Assembly: GCA_035636095.1 (NCBI GenBank)
Contig: DASPZU010000071.1
Location: 1 to 30,668 of the forward strand
DNA length: 30,668 nt
Origin: Gp7-AA10 sp035636095
GTDB taxonomy: Bacteria > Acidobacteriota > Thermoanaerobaculia > Gp7-AA8
Reading direction: 5' to 3'
This document shows, piece after piece, positions 7,048 through 14,959 of the stretch. The first letter of the stretch is position 1. Every line of letters begins with the position of its first letter. The notes below the pieces were generated by a model that saw only the letters and a program-made list of their open reading frames with translations, was not told the origin of the DNA and did not search any database. Position numbers and translations under genes: made by a program.

Positions 7048-7614
7048 ATGGCTGACGAAAGCGTCACGGTCAAAGGCTCGCCCGTTCGCAGTCTTCAGAG
7101 ATTCATCGAGAGCGAATTGACTCCTTCGCAGCGCGATGCCGTTCTGGCCACGCTGCCCGCCGATTACGCCAGACGATTGCGCGATCCGATTCTGCCGACT
7201 GAAACGATTCCGGTGGGCATTCTCAATCAACTGACCGAAACGGCCGCCAGGACGAAAGGCGAGCCGGTCGAGCAATTCGCGAGGCGCGCCGGACGTGAGG
7301 CAGCGGCCGACGCCGTCAAAGGCATCTATCGATTCTTCACGCTGGTGCTCACTCCTGCCGCGCTGCTCGCGAAAGCGTCGCAGATGTGGAGTGCACTCTA
7401 CAATCGCGGGCAACTTCAGGTCGCCGATCAGACCGATCACGGCGCCACCATCAAGCTGATCGATTTTCCATCCGAGAGTGCCGGCTGCTCGCGGACAACG
7501 GGGTGGATCGAGCGCATGGCGGAGCTGGCGGGCGTCAAGGACGTGCGCATTCAGCAGACGCAGTGCTACGCCAAAGGCGCAACGCATTGCGAGTGGAGCA
7601 TCACGTGGTCGTAA
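7048..7614 (+). CDS. DUF2378/V4R-like protein
   Basis: 188-aa soluble protein resembling the TIGR02265/DUF2378 family best known from myxobacteria. It begins with a short helical region (LQRFIESELTPSQRDAV). The C-terminal half (LYNRGQLQVADQT to the end) has the layout of the V4R/heme-NO-binding-like ligand fold: a basic helical linker, a two-stranded segment, then CYAKGATHCEWSITW, where paired Cys and a terminal CEW are typical. Function in this family is unknown; small-molecule sensing is an inference. It is followed after 37 nt by a cyclic-nucleotide-binding gene in the same direction. Family membership is assigned from pattern only. Confidence 0.6.
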   Translation: MADESVTVKGSPVRSLQRFIESELTPSQRDAVLATLPADYARRLRDPILPTETIPVGILNQLTETAARTKGEPVEQFARRAGREAAADAVKGIYRFFTLVLTPAALLAKASQMWSALYNRGQLQVADQTDHGATIKLIDFPSESAGCSRTTGWIERMAELAGVKDVRIQQTQCYAKGATHCEWSITWS

Positions 7615-7620
7615 GGATGA

Positions 7621-7650
7621 AGGCAGAAGGCAGAAGGCAGAAGGCAGAAG
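7621..7650 (+). repeat. 7-bp tandem repeat (AGGCAGA x4.3) in the RBS region
   Basis: Four full copies of AGGCAGA plus AG fill the gap between two genes. The array is bordered on both sides by AAGGATGA, and its last purine-rich unit abuts the ATG at 7652, so it supplies the Shine-Dalgarno-like sequence (AAGG) for that gene. Loss or gain of a unit would change leader length but not the reading frame of either gene. Confidence 0.85.
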
Positions 7651-7651
7651 G

Positions 7652-8089
7652 ATGAATAAGCTATTTCCACAGCACAGCGACCATCCTCTTTTCCGCTATT
7701 TCACCGATGATGAGCGGCGGAAGATCGAGAAAATCGCGGTCGTCAAGACGATCCTGGCCGGCAATTATCTGATCCGTGCGAAGGAGGCCGACTCGAGGCT
7801 CTACACCGTTGAAGAGGGTCACCTCGACATCGTCGCGAAGCGCGACGGCAAAGACACCGTCCTGGCCACCGTCGGTCCCGGCGACGTCCTCGGCGAAGTC
7901 TCTTTCATCGACGACTCGCCGCGAACAGTTTCGGTCCGCGCAGGCGAGGAGAACGCCGTCGTGCGCGGATGGGAGAAGAAGACACTGTCGGAAGCGCTGG
8001 CGTTCGATCCGCAATTGCTCGCGAAATTCTCGGTCGCGCTATGCGAGCTGCTGGTGGAGAGACTGCGCGACACTGCGCGAAGAGTCTGA
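7652..8089 (+). CDS. Cyclic nucleotide-binding domain protein without DNA-binding domain
   Basis: 145-aa protein made of a single cNMP-binding (cupin-like) domain. The phosphate-binding cassette reads LGEVSFIDDSPRTVSVRA, with the invariant Glu and Arg that contact the cyclic nucleotide. A C-terminal helix (LLAKFSVALCELLVERLRD) corresponds to the hinge/dimerisation helix of CRP, but no helix-turn-helix follows. It may act as a stand-alone sensor or regulatory subunit. The start at 7652 is chosen because it follows the purine repeat and gives the conserved PLFRYFTDDERRKIEKIA entry. It overlaps a GNAT remnant on the other strand by about 50 bp. Confidence 0.85.
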   Translation: MNKLFPQHSDHPLFRYFTDDERRKIEKIAVVKTILAGNYLIRAKEADSRLYTVEEGHLDIVAKRDGKDTVLATVGPGDVLGEVSFIDDSPRTVSVRAGEENAVVRGWEKKTLSEALAFDPQLLAKFSVALCELLVERLRDTARRV

Positions 8090-8483
8090 ATCGGTCGCGC
8101 GTTCGACTGCCCACAACGGAAGTCCGCGGCGGGTCTCCTCCGTCCTGCTCATTCCCAACCGGCGAGCGACCGCCTGTGACGGTTCATTGTCTTCAGGCAC
8201 ATTCGCGGAGACGCGCCGAACATCAGGCGATGCGAATGCCCATGCGATGACGGCTCTCGTGGCTTCGGTCGCAAAACCGCGGCGTCTCGCGCCGACTTCC
8301 ACATCTCCGTCGGGCGGGGGAGGGCCTTTCAAGTTGATGGAGCCGATGAGTGCGATTGACCGCGTTTCAACAACAAATCGGATCTGCCAGAAACGGTGAC
8401 CAGGATTTTTTTCGATTGCGGCGAAGTGCCACGAGAGTCCCTCTCTGGCCTCGGAATCCTCGGGCCCTTCAGACAGCGTCGCC
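8039..8483 (-). pseudogene. GNAT acetyltransferase remnant
   Basis: The minus strand is open and encodes recognisable GNAT sequence: FVVETRSIALIGSINLKG, then GDVEVG, ARRRGFATEATRAVIAWAF and NEPSQAVARRLGM (acetyl-CoA loop and C-terminal motifs). Two things argue for decay. No ATG, GTG or TTG starts this frame downstream of the lipoprotein gene at 8484, so about 40 N-terminal residues are absent. The usual YxVxPxYRGRG stretch before the acetyl-CoA loop is shortened to VGARRRGF. Its C-terminus runs antiparallel into the cNMP-binding gene. It could be read from an unusual start, but a pseudogene is more likely. Confidence 0.55.
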
Positions 8484-9248
8484 TCAGCGAGCGAATTCTG
8501 CAGCGACGTCCGTAATGACGCGCACCGGTTTGCCGTGGCGGGTCGCCGGCGCAAATTTCCATTGGCGCACGCTGTTTTCGATCGCAATCTGATCGGTCGC
8601 GGATGGATATTTCCCGAGAAAAGCGTGCGCCGCCTTCACGGCTCCCGTCTCGTCGACGTCGACCTCAACGATGACGCCCTTGAGATTGTGCTCGATCGCC
8701 GAAGCGGTCGGCGTCAGCGGCGAGGATTGGATCTTCACAGGCGGCCTCACCTCAGGCTCGCGCGTGGAGAAGACTTCCGCAACGTGCGCGGCAGTCGCTG
8801 GATCGAAGAGCGAGATCGCGACGAAGGCGTGGCGCTGGTCTTCCACTTCACTTCCGATCACCACGGTTCGATTGATTGGGAGTGTCAGCTCGAGTGGCGG
8901 TGGCGCGCCGTCCATCACGACGGAAATGCGCGCGCCTTGCGGCGTCAGATCGAGAACGCGAACCGTGGTTTCGTCGAGTTCTTCATCGGTGCCGATCGAG
9001 ATGGAGCGCCTTCGCATGTCATACACGACAGGATGCATCCCGGTGACTCCAGCGACAGCATCCGTCAGCGCAGTCAGCTCGAGGGGCCATGATTGCCACG
9101 TCTCGACGGTGCGCGAAGGGCCGGTGTGCGGGTCGGGGTGGTCGCCGAACTCGATCACGCGCAGCTCATCGCCGGAAACGGCACGCGGCGCCGTGCTGCA
9201 TCCGATCATCACGCTGATCAGCGCGAAGGCTGTCACCGTTCTTCTCAT
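8484..9248 (-). CDS. Lipoprotein with TonB_C-like C-terminal domain
   Basis: 254-aa exported lipoprotein. A signal sequence ends in VMIGCS with a lipobox Cys at 17, followed by STAP. The middle region is unassigned. The last 80-90 residues (GVIVEVDVDETGAVKAAHA, then AIENSVRQWKFAPATRHGKPV) match the TonB C-terminal / energy-transducer fold that is common in stand-alone periplasmic proteins. There is no Pro-rich spacer or N-terminal anchor helix as in true TonB, so coupling to TonB-dependent receptors is doubtful. GAGGAGGAAGG immediately before the ATG is a strong RBS. It lies 44 bp downstream of the M48-TonB_C fusion gene in the same direction, and the two may form a unit. Confidence 0.7.
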   Translation of the reverse strand: MRRTVTAFALISVMIGCSTAPRAVSGDELRVIEFGDHPDPHTGPSRTVETWQSWPLELTALTDAVAGVTGMHPVVYDMRRRSISIGTDEELDETTVRVLDLTPQGARISVVMDGAPPPLELTLPINRTVVIGSEVEDQRHAFVAISLFDPATAAHVAEVFSTREPEVRPPVKIQSSPLTPTASAIEHNLKGVIVEVDVDETGAVKAAHAFLGKYPSATDQIAIENSVRQWKFAPATRHGKPVRVITDVAAEFAR

Positions 9249-9292
9249 GCCTTCCTCCTCATTGGCGCTTACCGAGGTTCACGGTCGGCGTT

Positions 9293-10720
9293 TCATCTGC
9301 AATGAATGTTCACCGTAACTATGTACTCGACAGGAACTGGTTTGCCATTTAGCGTGGCCGGCTGAAATTTCCAGTGTTGTAATGCATTCGCAAAAGCATG
9401 AGTGAATACGTCCGGCTGTAGTGTCAGATCTTGGATTTGACTTGGATTCCCATGCGCATCGATGACGCTCTTCAGAACAATATGTCCTCGGCAGTGCGAG
9501 TTGGTCGGAATCTGAGGTTCCGCGCGAGAAATCACGATCGGAGCTTTCACATCGCCGCCGATGCGATAGACCTGCGCTGATTGGTGCGGGGCAAGTGACA
9601 GCTCCCACGGCCGGTAGCTCAGCGCGAAGTCGATCCGCCGCTGGGCGGCGGGGTGGCTGTAGCGCCACCACTCGATGAAGCGCGGGGGATTGGGATCGAC
9701 TTTCGAGTCCTCCGCGAATTTCACGAAAGAGCTGGCAGTGGCCTCGTTGAGACGGGTCAGGTCGAGTCCGAATTTGTCGGCCTGATGTTCGATGTGACGC
9801 GAGAATCCCGAGTCGACCGGCGAGAGCGCGAACGTGATGACCGAGGCGATCAAGAGCAGCCACGGCAACGCGGCAGGATCGGCGCGATCGGTGAGGCGCC
9901 ATCGAGCGAGTCCGCGCTCGTAAAAGATCTGCGCGACGAAAAACCCGAAGAACGACACGACGACGCCGAACGCGATTCCCTTCCACAGATGATGCAGAAC
10001 GTAGTGGCCCATCTCGTGGCCCATGGTCGCGATGATCTCGTCGTGATCGAGCTTCGCCAGCAGCGTGTCGTACAACACGATCCGCTTCGACGGCCCAAGG
10101 CCGGTCATGTACGCGTTCATGGTCTTGGTTTGCTTCGATTTGTTGACCTGATAGACGCGGCTCCCTTCGATCCCCGCCTTCCCCGCCTCCGCGAGCAGAT
10201 CGCGCCGAAGAATCGGATCGCGGAGCGGCTCGAATTTGTTGAAGAGCGGATCGATGATCAGCGGAGTCATCACGACGCCGAGGATGATGAGCGGGATCGA
10301 GGCCAGCCACAGGACGATCCACCACCGCCGCACCCGCCCCATGATCAGCAGTGCAACCGCTGCGATCGGCGCGAGGATGGCGATGTTCACGCCGACCGCT
10401 TTCGCGAAGTCACCCATCCACGACGCGAAGCTCTGACTGGTCAGATCGAATTGATGCGGCACGACGAATCCCCGATAAAACGTAAGCGGGAACTCGAGCG
10501 CGACCATCGCCAGCGTCAGCAGCGCGTAATACAGCATCGCGATGATCAACCGCTTGCGCGTCACGCGGGCTGCAACGTCGCGCAGCCGCATCGACAGTCC
10601 CGATCGCAAAAGAAAATAGAGAACCACTGCGCCGTAGACGAACGCGACGAAGTAGAGCACGTCGAGAATACGGCTGTGCCGGATCATCTCGGGCGTGACA
10701 TGCACCACCAGGTTCCGCAT
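9293..10720 (-). CDS. M48 (Ste24-like) membrane metalloprotease fused to a TonB_C domain
   Basis: 475-aa protein. Residues 1 to about 370 are a Ste24/CAAX-prenyl-protease-like M48 peptidase: several N-terminal membrane helices, MNAYMTGLGPSKRIVLYDTL, the zinc motif HEMGH (in ATMGHEMGHYVLHH), further helices, and the third ligand in HIEHQADKFGLD. After the family's usual end (HPAAQRRIDFALSYRPWE) the frame continues about 100 residues into a TonB C-terminal domain: RIGGDVKAPIVISRAEPQIP, CRGHIVLKSVIDAHGNP, ALQHWKFQPATLNGKPVPV. Its coding sequence (9293-9560) looks more AT-rich than the protease part. M56/BlaR1-TonB_C fusions are familiar; an M48 one is less so. Membrane location is likely, with the C-terminal domain probably outside the cytoplasm. 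The gene diverges from the GNAT operon by 21 bp. Confidence 0.85.
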   Translation of the reverse strand: MRNLVVHVTPEMIRHSRILDVLYFVAFVYGAVVLYFLLRSGLSMRLRDVAARVTRKRLIIAMLYYALLTLAMVALEFPLTFYRGFVVPHQFDLTSQSFASWMGDFAKAVGVNIAILAPIAAVALLIMGRVRRWWIVLWLASIPLIILGVVMTPLIIDPLFNKFEPLRDPILRRDLLAEAGKAGIEGSRVYQVNKSKQTKTMNAYMTGLGPSKRIVLYDTLLAKLDHDEIIATMGHEMGHYVLHHLWKGIAFGVVVSFFGFFVAQIFYERGLARWRLTDRADPAALPWLLLIASVITFALSPVDSGFSRHIEHQADKFGLDLTRLNEATASSFVKFAEDSKVDPNPPRFIEWWRYSHPAAQRRIDFALSYRPWELSLAPHQSAQVYRIGGDVKAPIVISRAEPQIPTNSHCRGHIVLKSVIDAHGNPSQIQDLTLQPDVFTHAFANALQHWKFQPATLNGKPVPVEYIVTVNIHCR

Positions 10721-10725
10721 TGCGC

Positions 10726-10733
10726 GTTATCAT
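10726..10733. promoter_or_regulatory. -10 element of the GNAT operon, possibly shared with the M48 gene
   Basis: CGTTATCAT contains TATCAT (10728-10733) on the plus strand, 8 nt before the GTG at 10742, which suggests a leaderless message. The complementary strand reads GATAAC, a poorer -10 match, 5 nt before the M48 ATG. The gap between the two starts is only 21 bp. Confidence 0.4.
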
Positions 10734-10741
10734 CGCACGCT

Positions 10742-11209
10742 GTGCCAGGCGTCAACATTCGCAATGCGACCGAAGCGGATGTGCTGCTCATCCTGCAATT
10801 CATCCGCGAGCTGGCGATCTACGAAAAGCTCGAACAGAAAGTCGTGGCCACCGAGGAAAAGTTGCGGCAAACGCTGTTCGGCAGTCCGCGATTCGCAGAA
10901 GTCGTCTTTGCCGAAGTCGATGGAGAGGAAGCCGGCTTCGCCCTCTTCTTCCACAACTACTCCACCTTCCTCGGCCAGCCCGGCATCTATCTCGAGGACC
11001 TGTTCGTCAAACCCGAGTGGCGCGGACGCGGCATCGGGAAGTCACTGCTGACGCATCTGGCGCACCTCGCCAAAGAGCGCGGCTGCGGACGCATCGAATG
11101 GGCGGTGCTGGACTGGAACGCTCCTTCCATCGATTTTTATAAGAGCATCGGCGCCGTGGCGCTCGATGATTGGATCGTGTTTCGCCTTAAACCGGAGAAG
11201 CTGGCATGA
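10742..11209 (+). CDS. SSAT-like GNAT N-acetyltransferase
   Basis: 155-aa acetyltransferase of the GNAT superfamily, closest in pattern to the spermidine/spermine N1-acetyltransferase branch: NIRNATEADVLLILQFIREL, GFALFFHNYSTFLGQPGIYL, EDLFVKPEWRGRGIGKSLL (acetyl-CoA loop RGRGIG), CGRIEWAVLDWN, FYKSIGAV. Polyamine or small-amine acetylation is the family expectation, not shown here. The GTG at 10742 is chosen because it gives the normal N-terminus and lies 8 nt after TATCAT; no Shine-Dalgarno is present. First gene of a four-gene set in which each junction is an ATGA overlap. Confidence 0.85.
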   Translation: MPGVNIRNATEADVLLILQFIRELAIYEKLEQKVVATEEKLRQTLFGSPRFAEVVFAEVDGEEAGFALFFHNYSTFLGQPGIYLEDLFVKPEWRGRGIGKSLLTHLAHLAKERGCGRIEWAVLDWNAPSIDFYKSIGAVALDDWIVFRLKPEKLA

Positions 11210-11658
11210 CCGATATCGATAAACCAAAAATCGTCGGGCTGTTGAACAAGATCCTCGAAACGGAGCTCGCAGGCGCCGTGCGCTACACGCACTATTCGCT
11301 GATGGTGTTCGGATACAACCGGATTCCAATCGTGTCGTGGCTCCGCCAGCAGGCGACCGAATCGATGGGCCACGCCACCCAGGCCGGCGAGATCATCACC
11401 GCCCTGGGCGAGCATCCATCGCTGGCGATCGGACCGCTGCTCGAGACTCACAAGCACGACGTCGGCGACATCCTCCGCGAAGCGCTCGACAACGAGCGCG
11501 CCGGCCTGCAGTTGTACAAGGAGCTGCTGGCGCAGGTCGAAGGAAAATCGATCTGGATCGAAGAATATGCGCGGCAGATGGTATTCGCCGAGGAGCTGCA
11601 TGCGGCCGAGGTGGACAAGATGCTGCGGAAGCCGGGCGAGGTGAAATCGATCCGATGA
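11206..11658 (+). CDS. Ferritin-like (bacterioferritin-type) diiron protein
   Basis: 150-aa four-helix-bundle protein, the length of bacterioferritins and related ferritin-like proteins. Candidate diiron ligands: Glu18/Glu20 in helix A (ETELAGAVRYTHYS), ESMGH in helix B (Glu52, His56), EALDNERAG in helix C, and EELH in helix D (Glu129, His132). The helix B spacing is ExxxH, unlike the ExxH of classical Bfr, so an iron-storage cage or heme binding should not be assumed; this is a Bfr-like subfamily. The start overlaps the GNAT stop (ATGA), and its own stop overlaps the next start in the same way. Confidence 0.8.
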   Translation: MTDIDKPKIVGLLNKILETELAGAVRYTHYSLMVFGYNRIPIVSWLRQQATESMGHATQAGEIITALGEHPSLAIGPLLETHKHDVGDILREALDNERAGLQLYKELLAQVEGKSIWIEEYARQMVFAEELHAAEVDKMLRKPGEVKSIR

Positions 11659-12677
11659 CTATGCGAATCCTGTTTCTTCTTGTTCTCGCTCTCACTCCGA
11701 GCGACATTCACGCCCAGTCCACCGAGGCATTCTCGTTCTTTCCGAACTTCGGGCCGCTCGCAGGAGGGACGACGGTCGAATTCAGGACGTCGTCGCTCGA
11801 CTGGCGTTTCGGAACGCCGCAGGTTTTCTTCGGAGGCGCTGCCTCGCCTCAAGTGACGGTGATCAGCGCGACGGAGATGCGCGCGGTGACGCCGCCGCAC
11901 GCCGAGGCCGCCGTCGATGTCGAGGTGCGACTCGGTGGAAAATCGTACGGATCGTTTTTCAAGTTCGGTTACGTGCGCCCTCGGGACCCCCTCCTCCTTC
12001 CCGTGGCCGCCAGCTTTCCGGGCGCGTTCGGCGCGCGTTGGACGACGGATATCTGGGTTTTCAACGACAGCGACGAAGCCACAAATCTCTTCCCGGAAGT
12101 GTGTGTGTCGCTCGGTGCCATTTTTCCGTGCGGCGAAGGGATCATCGCGCCCGCGCACGGCGCGCTGCGGCTCGAGCTCGCGGCGCGTCGAGACGGCAGA
12201 TTTCCGCAGTTGTATCTCAATCCGCCGAATGACGTGGCGAGCCGACTGCATTTCAGCGTGCGCGTCCGCGATGCGTCTCGATCCGACGACATCGGAACAC
12301 AGATTCCGATTGCCCGCCGATCTGATTTCCGAAAGGGAAAGCTGGAACTGTTGAACGTTCCGGTGCGCGACGGTTTTCGCGCACTGCTAAGGGTCTACGA
12401 CGAAACGTTGTTCAATCATGCCGGCATCACCGTGCGCGCGTTCGATATGGAGAGCGGTGCTTTTCTGACTCAGCGCAGACTCGAAGAGATTCTGCCAACT
12501 GACAATCCACTTCGGATGAGCTTCAGCGTTGGCGATCTGCTGACCGATCCTCAGGTCAGCGGTCATGCATCAGTCCGCGTCGAAGTGGAGGAGGACGATC
12601 GGAACGCTTCGCTGTGGGCACTGCTGACGCTGACGGACAACGCGACGCAGCGGATCACGATATTCACGTCGCAATGA
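11655..12677 (+). CDS. Secreted IPT/TIG-domain protein
   Basis: 340-aa exported protein. The signal peptide is MTMRILFLLVLALTPSDIHA, ending AQS. Residues about 25-105 form an IPT/TIG immunoglobulin-like domain (FFPNFGPLAGGTTVEF, VFFGGAASPQVTVISATEM, VDVEVRLGGKSYGSFFKFGY). The remaining 230 residues (from LLPVAASFPGAFG) are beta-rich with no named domain; the WTTDIWVFNDSD type of stretch is typical of Acidobacteria secreted proteins. Cell-surface or extracellular adhesion/carbohydrate roles are common for TIG proteins but unproven here. The start ATG (11655) overlaps the ferritin-like stop; a second in-frame ATG lies at 11661. Confidence 0.75.
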   Translation: MTMRILFLLVLALTPSDIHAQSTEAFSFFPNFGPLAGGTTVEFRTSSLDWRFGTPQVFFGGAASPQVTVISATEMRAVTPPHAEAAVDVEVRLGGKSYGSFFKFGYVRPRDPLLLPVAASFPGAFGARWTTDIWVFNDSDEATNLFPEVCVSLGAIFPCGEGIIAPAHGALRLELAARRDGRFPQLYLNPPNDVASRLHFSVRVRDASRSDDIGTQIPIARRSDFRKGKLELLNVPVRDGFRALLRVYDETLFNHAGITVRAFDMESGAFLTQRRLEEILPTDNPLRMSFSVGDLLTDPQVSGHASVRVEVEEDDRNASLWALLTLTDNATQRITIFTSQ

Positions 12678-13732
12678 TTACGCCCCCGATGACAATTCCA
12701 CTTGCCGTCCTGCTCTGGATGGCGCCGTCATCGACTCGCTGCGGCACCCTCACGCACTTGACACTCGCGAACACGACGATCGCGAACGCCCACATCGTCG
12801 CGGCAGGCGCATTTCACCTGCCGCCTGACGGCCGCAACGCCGCACCGGAGTTCTTCACCGCATTCGATCGCCTTCCCGCGTTCTGCCGCGTGCAGGCGAC
12901 GATCATGCCATCCGCAGGCTCGCACATCGAAGTTGAAGTGTGGCTGCCTGAGTCGCGCTGGAACGGAGAGTACCTAGGCGTCGGCAACGGCGGATTCGGC
13001 GGTTCATTCAACTACTACCGGCTCGGCGAGGCTCTCAACAACGGATACGCGACCGCGTCGACAGACACTGGACACAAAGGCGCCACCTCTGATTCGCAAT
13101 GGTCGGTCGGTCATCCCGAAAAACAAATCGATTTCGATTACCGCGCCATCCACGAAATGACGGCGATGGCGAAGGCGGCAATCCGCTCGTTCTACGGCCG
13201 GCCGCCCGGCCATTCCTATTTCAACGGTTGCTCGAACGGCGGACGACAAGGCCTCATGGAAGCGCAACACTACCCAGCCGACTACGACGGCATCATGGCC
13301 GGTGCGCCCGCAATCCATTGGGGATTCAACGCGTTCGTCTCGGACGATCTCGAGGCTTTTCGCGACCGCGGCGGAAAGCTGGTGATCTATCACGGAGGCG
13401 CCGACCGCCCTGAATCGAGTATCCACTACTACAGACAGCTCGTATCTAGAATGGGCCAGAAAGCTGTTCGCGGATTTGTGCAGCTCTACGTTGTGCCGGG
13501 CATGGGACATTGCGGCAGCGGCCCGGTGCCGAACGACTTCGGTCAATGGGTGCGACCCGACGCTGAGCCAAAACACAGTATGTTGAAGGCACTCGAGCGC
13601 TGGGTGGAGGAAGGCGTGCCGCCGAAGAGCGTCATCGCAACGCAGTACAACACCGATGGCGTTCCGATGAGCGGCGTCCTGCGAACGCGTCCCCTCTGTC
13701 CATATCCCGAGGAAGAGTGCGGAAAGCGGTGA
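12674..13732 (+). CDS. Tannase/feruloyl esterase family protein lacking the lid domain
   Basis: 352-aa alpha/beta-hydrolase, probably secreted (hydrophobic N-terminus TIPLAVLLWMAP). The tannase family is normally about 500-570 aa. All catalytic elements are here: nucleophile in FNGCSNGGRQGL (GxSxGG), Asp in IYHGGADRPESS, His in VPGMGHCGSGP. The Cys next to the Ser and the Cys after the His give the family's CS-D-HC disulfide-linked triad. The normal lid and calcium-binding insertion of about 150 residues between GAPA and the RGGKL strand is missing: the frame goes directly from GIMAGAPAIHWG to DDLEAFRDRGGKLVIYHGG. The ATG at 12674 overlaps the upstream stop (ATGA). Its stop abuts the stop of the convergent permease gene with no gap. 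Substrate may be a small aromatic ester. Confidence 0.82.
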   Translation: MITPPMTIPLAVLLWMAPSSTRCGTLTHLTLANTTIANAHIVAAGAFHLPPDGRNAAPEFFTAFDRLPAFCRVQATIMPSAGSHIEVEVWLPESRWNGEYLGVGNGGFGGSFNYYRLGEALNNGYATASTDTGHKGATSDSQWSVGHPEKQIDFDYRAIHEMTAMAKAAIRSFYGRPPGHSYFNGCSNGGRQGLMEAQHYPADYDGIMAGAPAIHWGFNAFVSDDLEAFRDRGGKLVIYHGGADRPESSIHYYRQLVSRMGQKAVRGFVQLYVVPGMGHCGSGPVPNDFGQWVRPDAEPKHSMLKALERWVEEGVPPKSVIATQYNTDGVPMSGVLRTRPLCPYPEEECGKR

Positions 13733-14959
13733 CTACGCGCGCAGCGCTTCGACCGGCTCGAGCCGCGAGGCGCTGATGGAGGGATAGAGTCCCGCCAGCA
13801 GGCCGATCGAGATGGCGAAGCCGCTGGCCACCGACAGTCCGAACATCGACACGGGCAGGCCGGCCGGGAAAAAGCCGGAGATCACCCGCACCAGCGCGAT
13901 TCCACCCGCCAGTCCGATGACTGCGCCAACGACCGAGAGCGTCACGGCCTCGATCAGAAACTGTCCGAAAATCTCGGCGTTGGTCGCGCCCATCGACTTG
14001 CGTAATCCGATTTCGAACAGGCGCTCTGAAACAGAGATCTTGAGCACGGAGAAAATTCCGACGCCGCCGATCAGCAGCGACACGCCTGCGATCGAGAAGA
14101 AGACGATCCGCCAGTTGCGCAGAATGCGAAGGATGTTGCCGCGCTCTTTCAGGATCTCCTTGCCGACGTTCTCGACATGCACGTCATGAATTCCGTTGTG
14201 CGCCTGCGCGTACAGCCGCGACGTTTCATCTTCCGCATCGACGCTCTTCTCCGGCTCGACGGCTTTGGCAAGCATGTAGGAAATGGCGTTGGTGCGGCCG
14301 AACATGTCCTGGTAGATCGAAAACGGCACGTAGATGCCTTCCTGCTCTTTGCGCATGTCGTCGTCGTTGACGAATTCCATATTGAACTTCGTGCCGACCC
14401 CGACCACCGTTAGGCGGCGACCGCCGAGGTTGACCTGCTCCCCGATCGCTTTCTCGCCGCCAAAAATCCGCTGCTTGAGCTTGAATCCGAGGACGCACAC
14501 GGGAGCAGAGCCGCGGTAATCGCGCTCGCTGATGAATCGCCCTTCGCTGGTCTTGCGGCCCTTGATGTCGACGAATGACGGCGTGATGCCGTAGACCGTG
14601 ACGCGGCGTGTGATCTTGCCGCCGGTGATCACGGCCCGGGTCTCGCCGACCGGTCCGATCGACGTCACCAGCTCGTTCTCGCTGAAGTACTTCGCGTCTT
14701 CGACGCGCATGCCGCGCGAGAGATGCGCCTTGGCCTGCTCGACGCGATCGGTCGGCTTGCGCGCGTTGATCACCAGCACGCCGTCCATGCCAAGGTCTTC
14801 GATGCCCTGCCAGACCGCGGCCTCGACACCGTCCATTACCGACAGCACCACCACCAGCGCGAGGCAGCCGAGGATCACGCCGATGAGGGTGAAGAAGGAG
14901 CGCAGCGGATGTGCTCTGACTTCTTCGAGGCTCGTTCTGATGGATTCGCCGATGACCAT
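13733..14959 (-). CDS. MacB-like ABC transporter permease (second permease)
   Basis: 408-aa FtsX/MacB-type permease. Architecture: an N-terminal helix (FFTLIGVILGCLALVVVLSV, about 22-41), a large periplasmic MacB_PCD domain, then three C-terminal helices (IVFFSIAGVSLLIGGVGIFS and two more), ending in the conserved SASRLEPVEAL. The coupling-helix region SERLFEIGLRKSMGA is typical. It belongs to the four-gene operon with the adaptor, ATPase and first permease. Its start is separated from the previous stop by an inverted tandem repeat that leaves no Shine-Dalgarno. Predicted to dimerise with the sister permease. Confidence 0.9.
   Translation of the reverse strand: MVIGESIRTSLEEVRAHPLRSFFTLIGVILGCLALVVVLSVMDGVEAAVWQGIEDLGMDGVLVINARKPTDRVEQAKAHLSRGMRVEDAKYFSENELVTSIGPVGETRAVITGGKITRRVTVYGITPSFVDIKGRKTSEGRFISERDYRGSAPVCVLGFKLKQRIFGGEKAIGEQVNLGGRRLTVVGVGTKFNMEFVNDDDMRKEQEGIYVPFSIYQDMFGRTNAISYMLAKAVEPEKSVDAEDETSRLYAQAHNGIHDVHVENVGKEILKERGNILRILRNWRIVFFSIAGVSLLIGGVGIFSVLKISVSERLFEIGLRKSMGATNAEIFGQFLIEAVTLSVVGAVIGLAGGIALVRVISGFFPAGLPVSMFGLSVASGFAISIGLLAGLYPSISASRLEPVEALRA

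Noticed and set aside
5706..7120. Several long open frames opposite or out of frame with transketolase
   Set aside because: GC-rich coding DNA gives long antisense frames; their Arg/His-rich translations match no family, whereas transketolase is unambiguous.
7652..8089. Full CRP/FNR transcription factor
   Set aside because: The protein ends after the dimerisation helix; no helix-turn-helix follows in any frame, so it cannot itself bind the TGTGA-N6-TCACA site.
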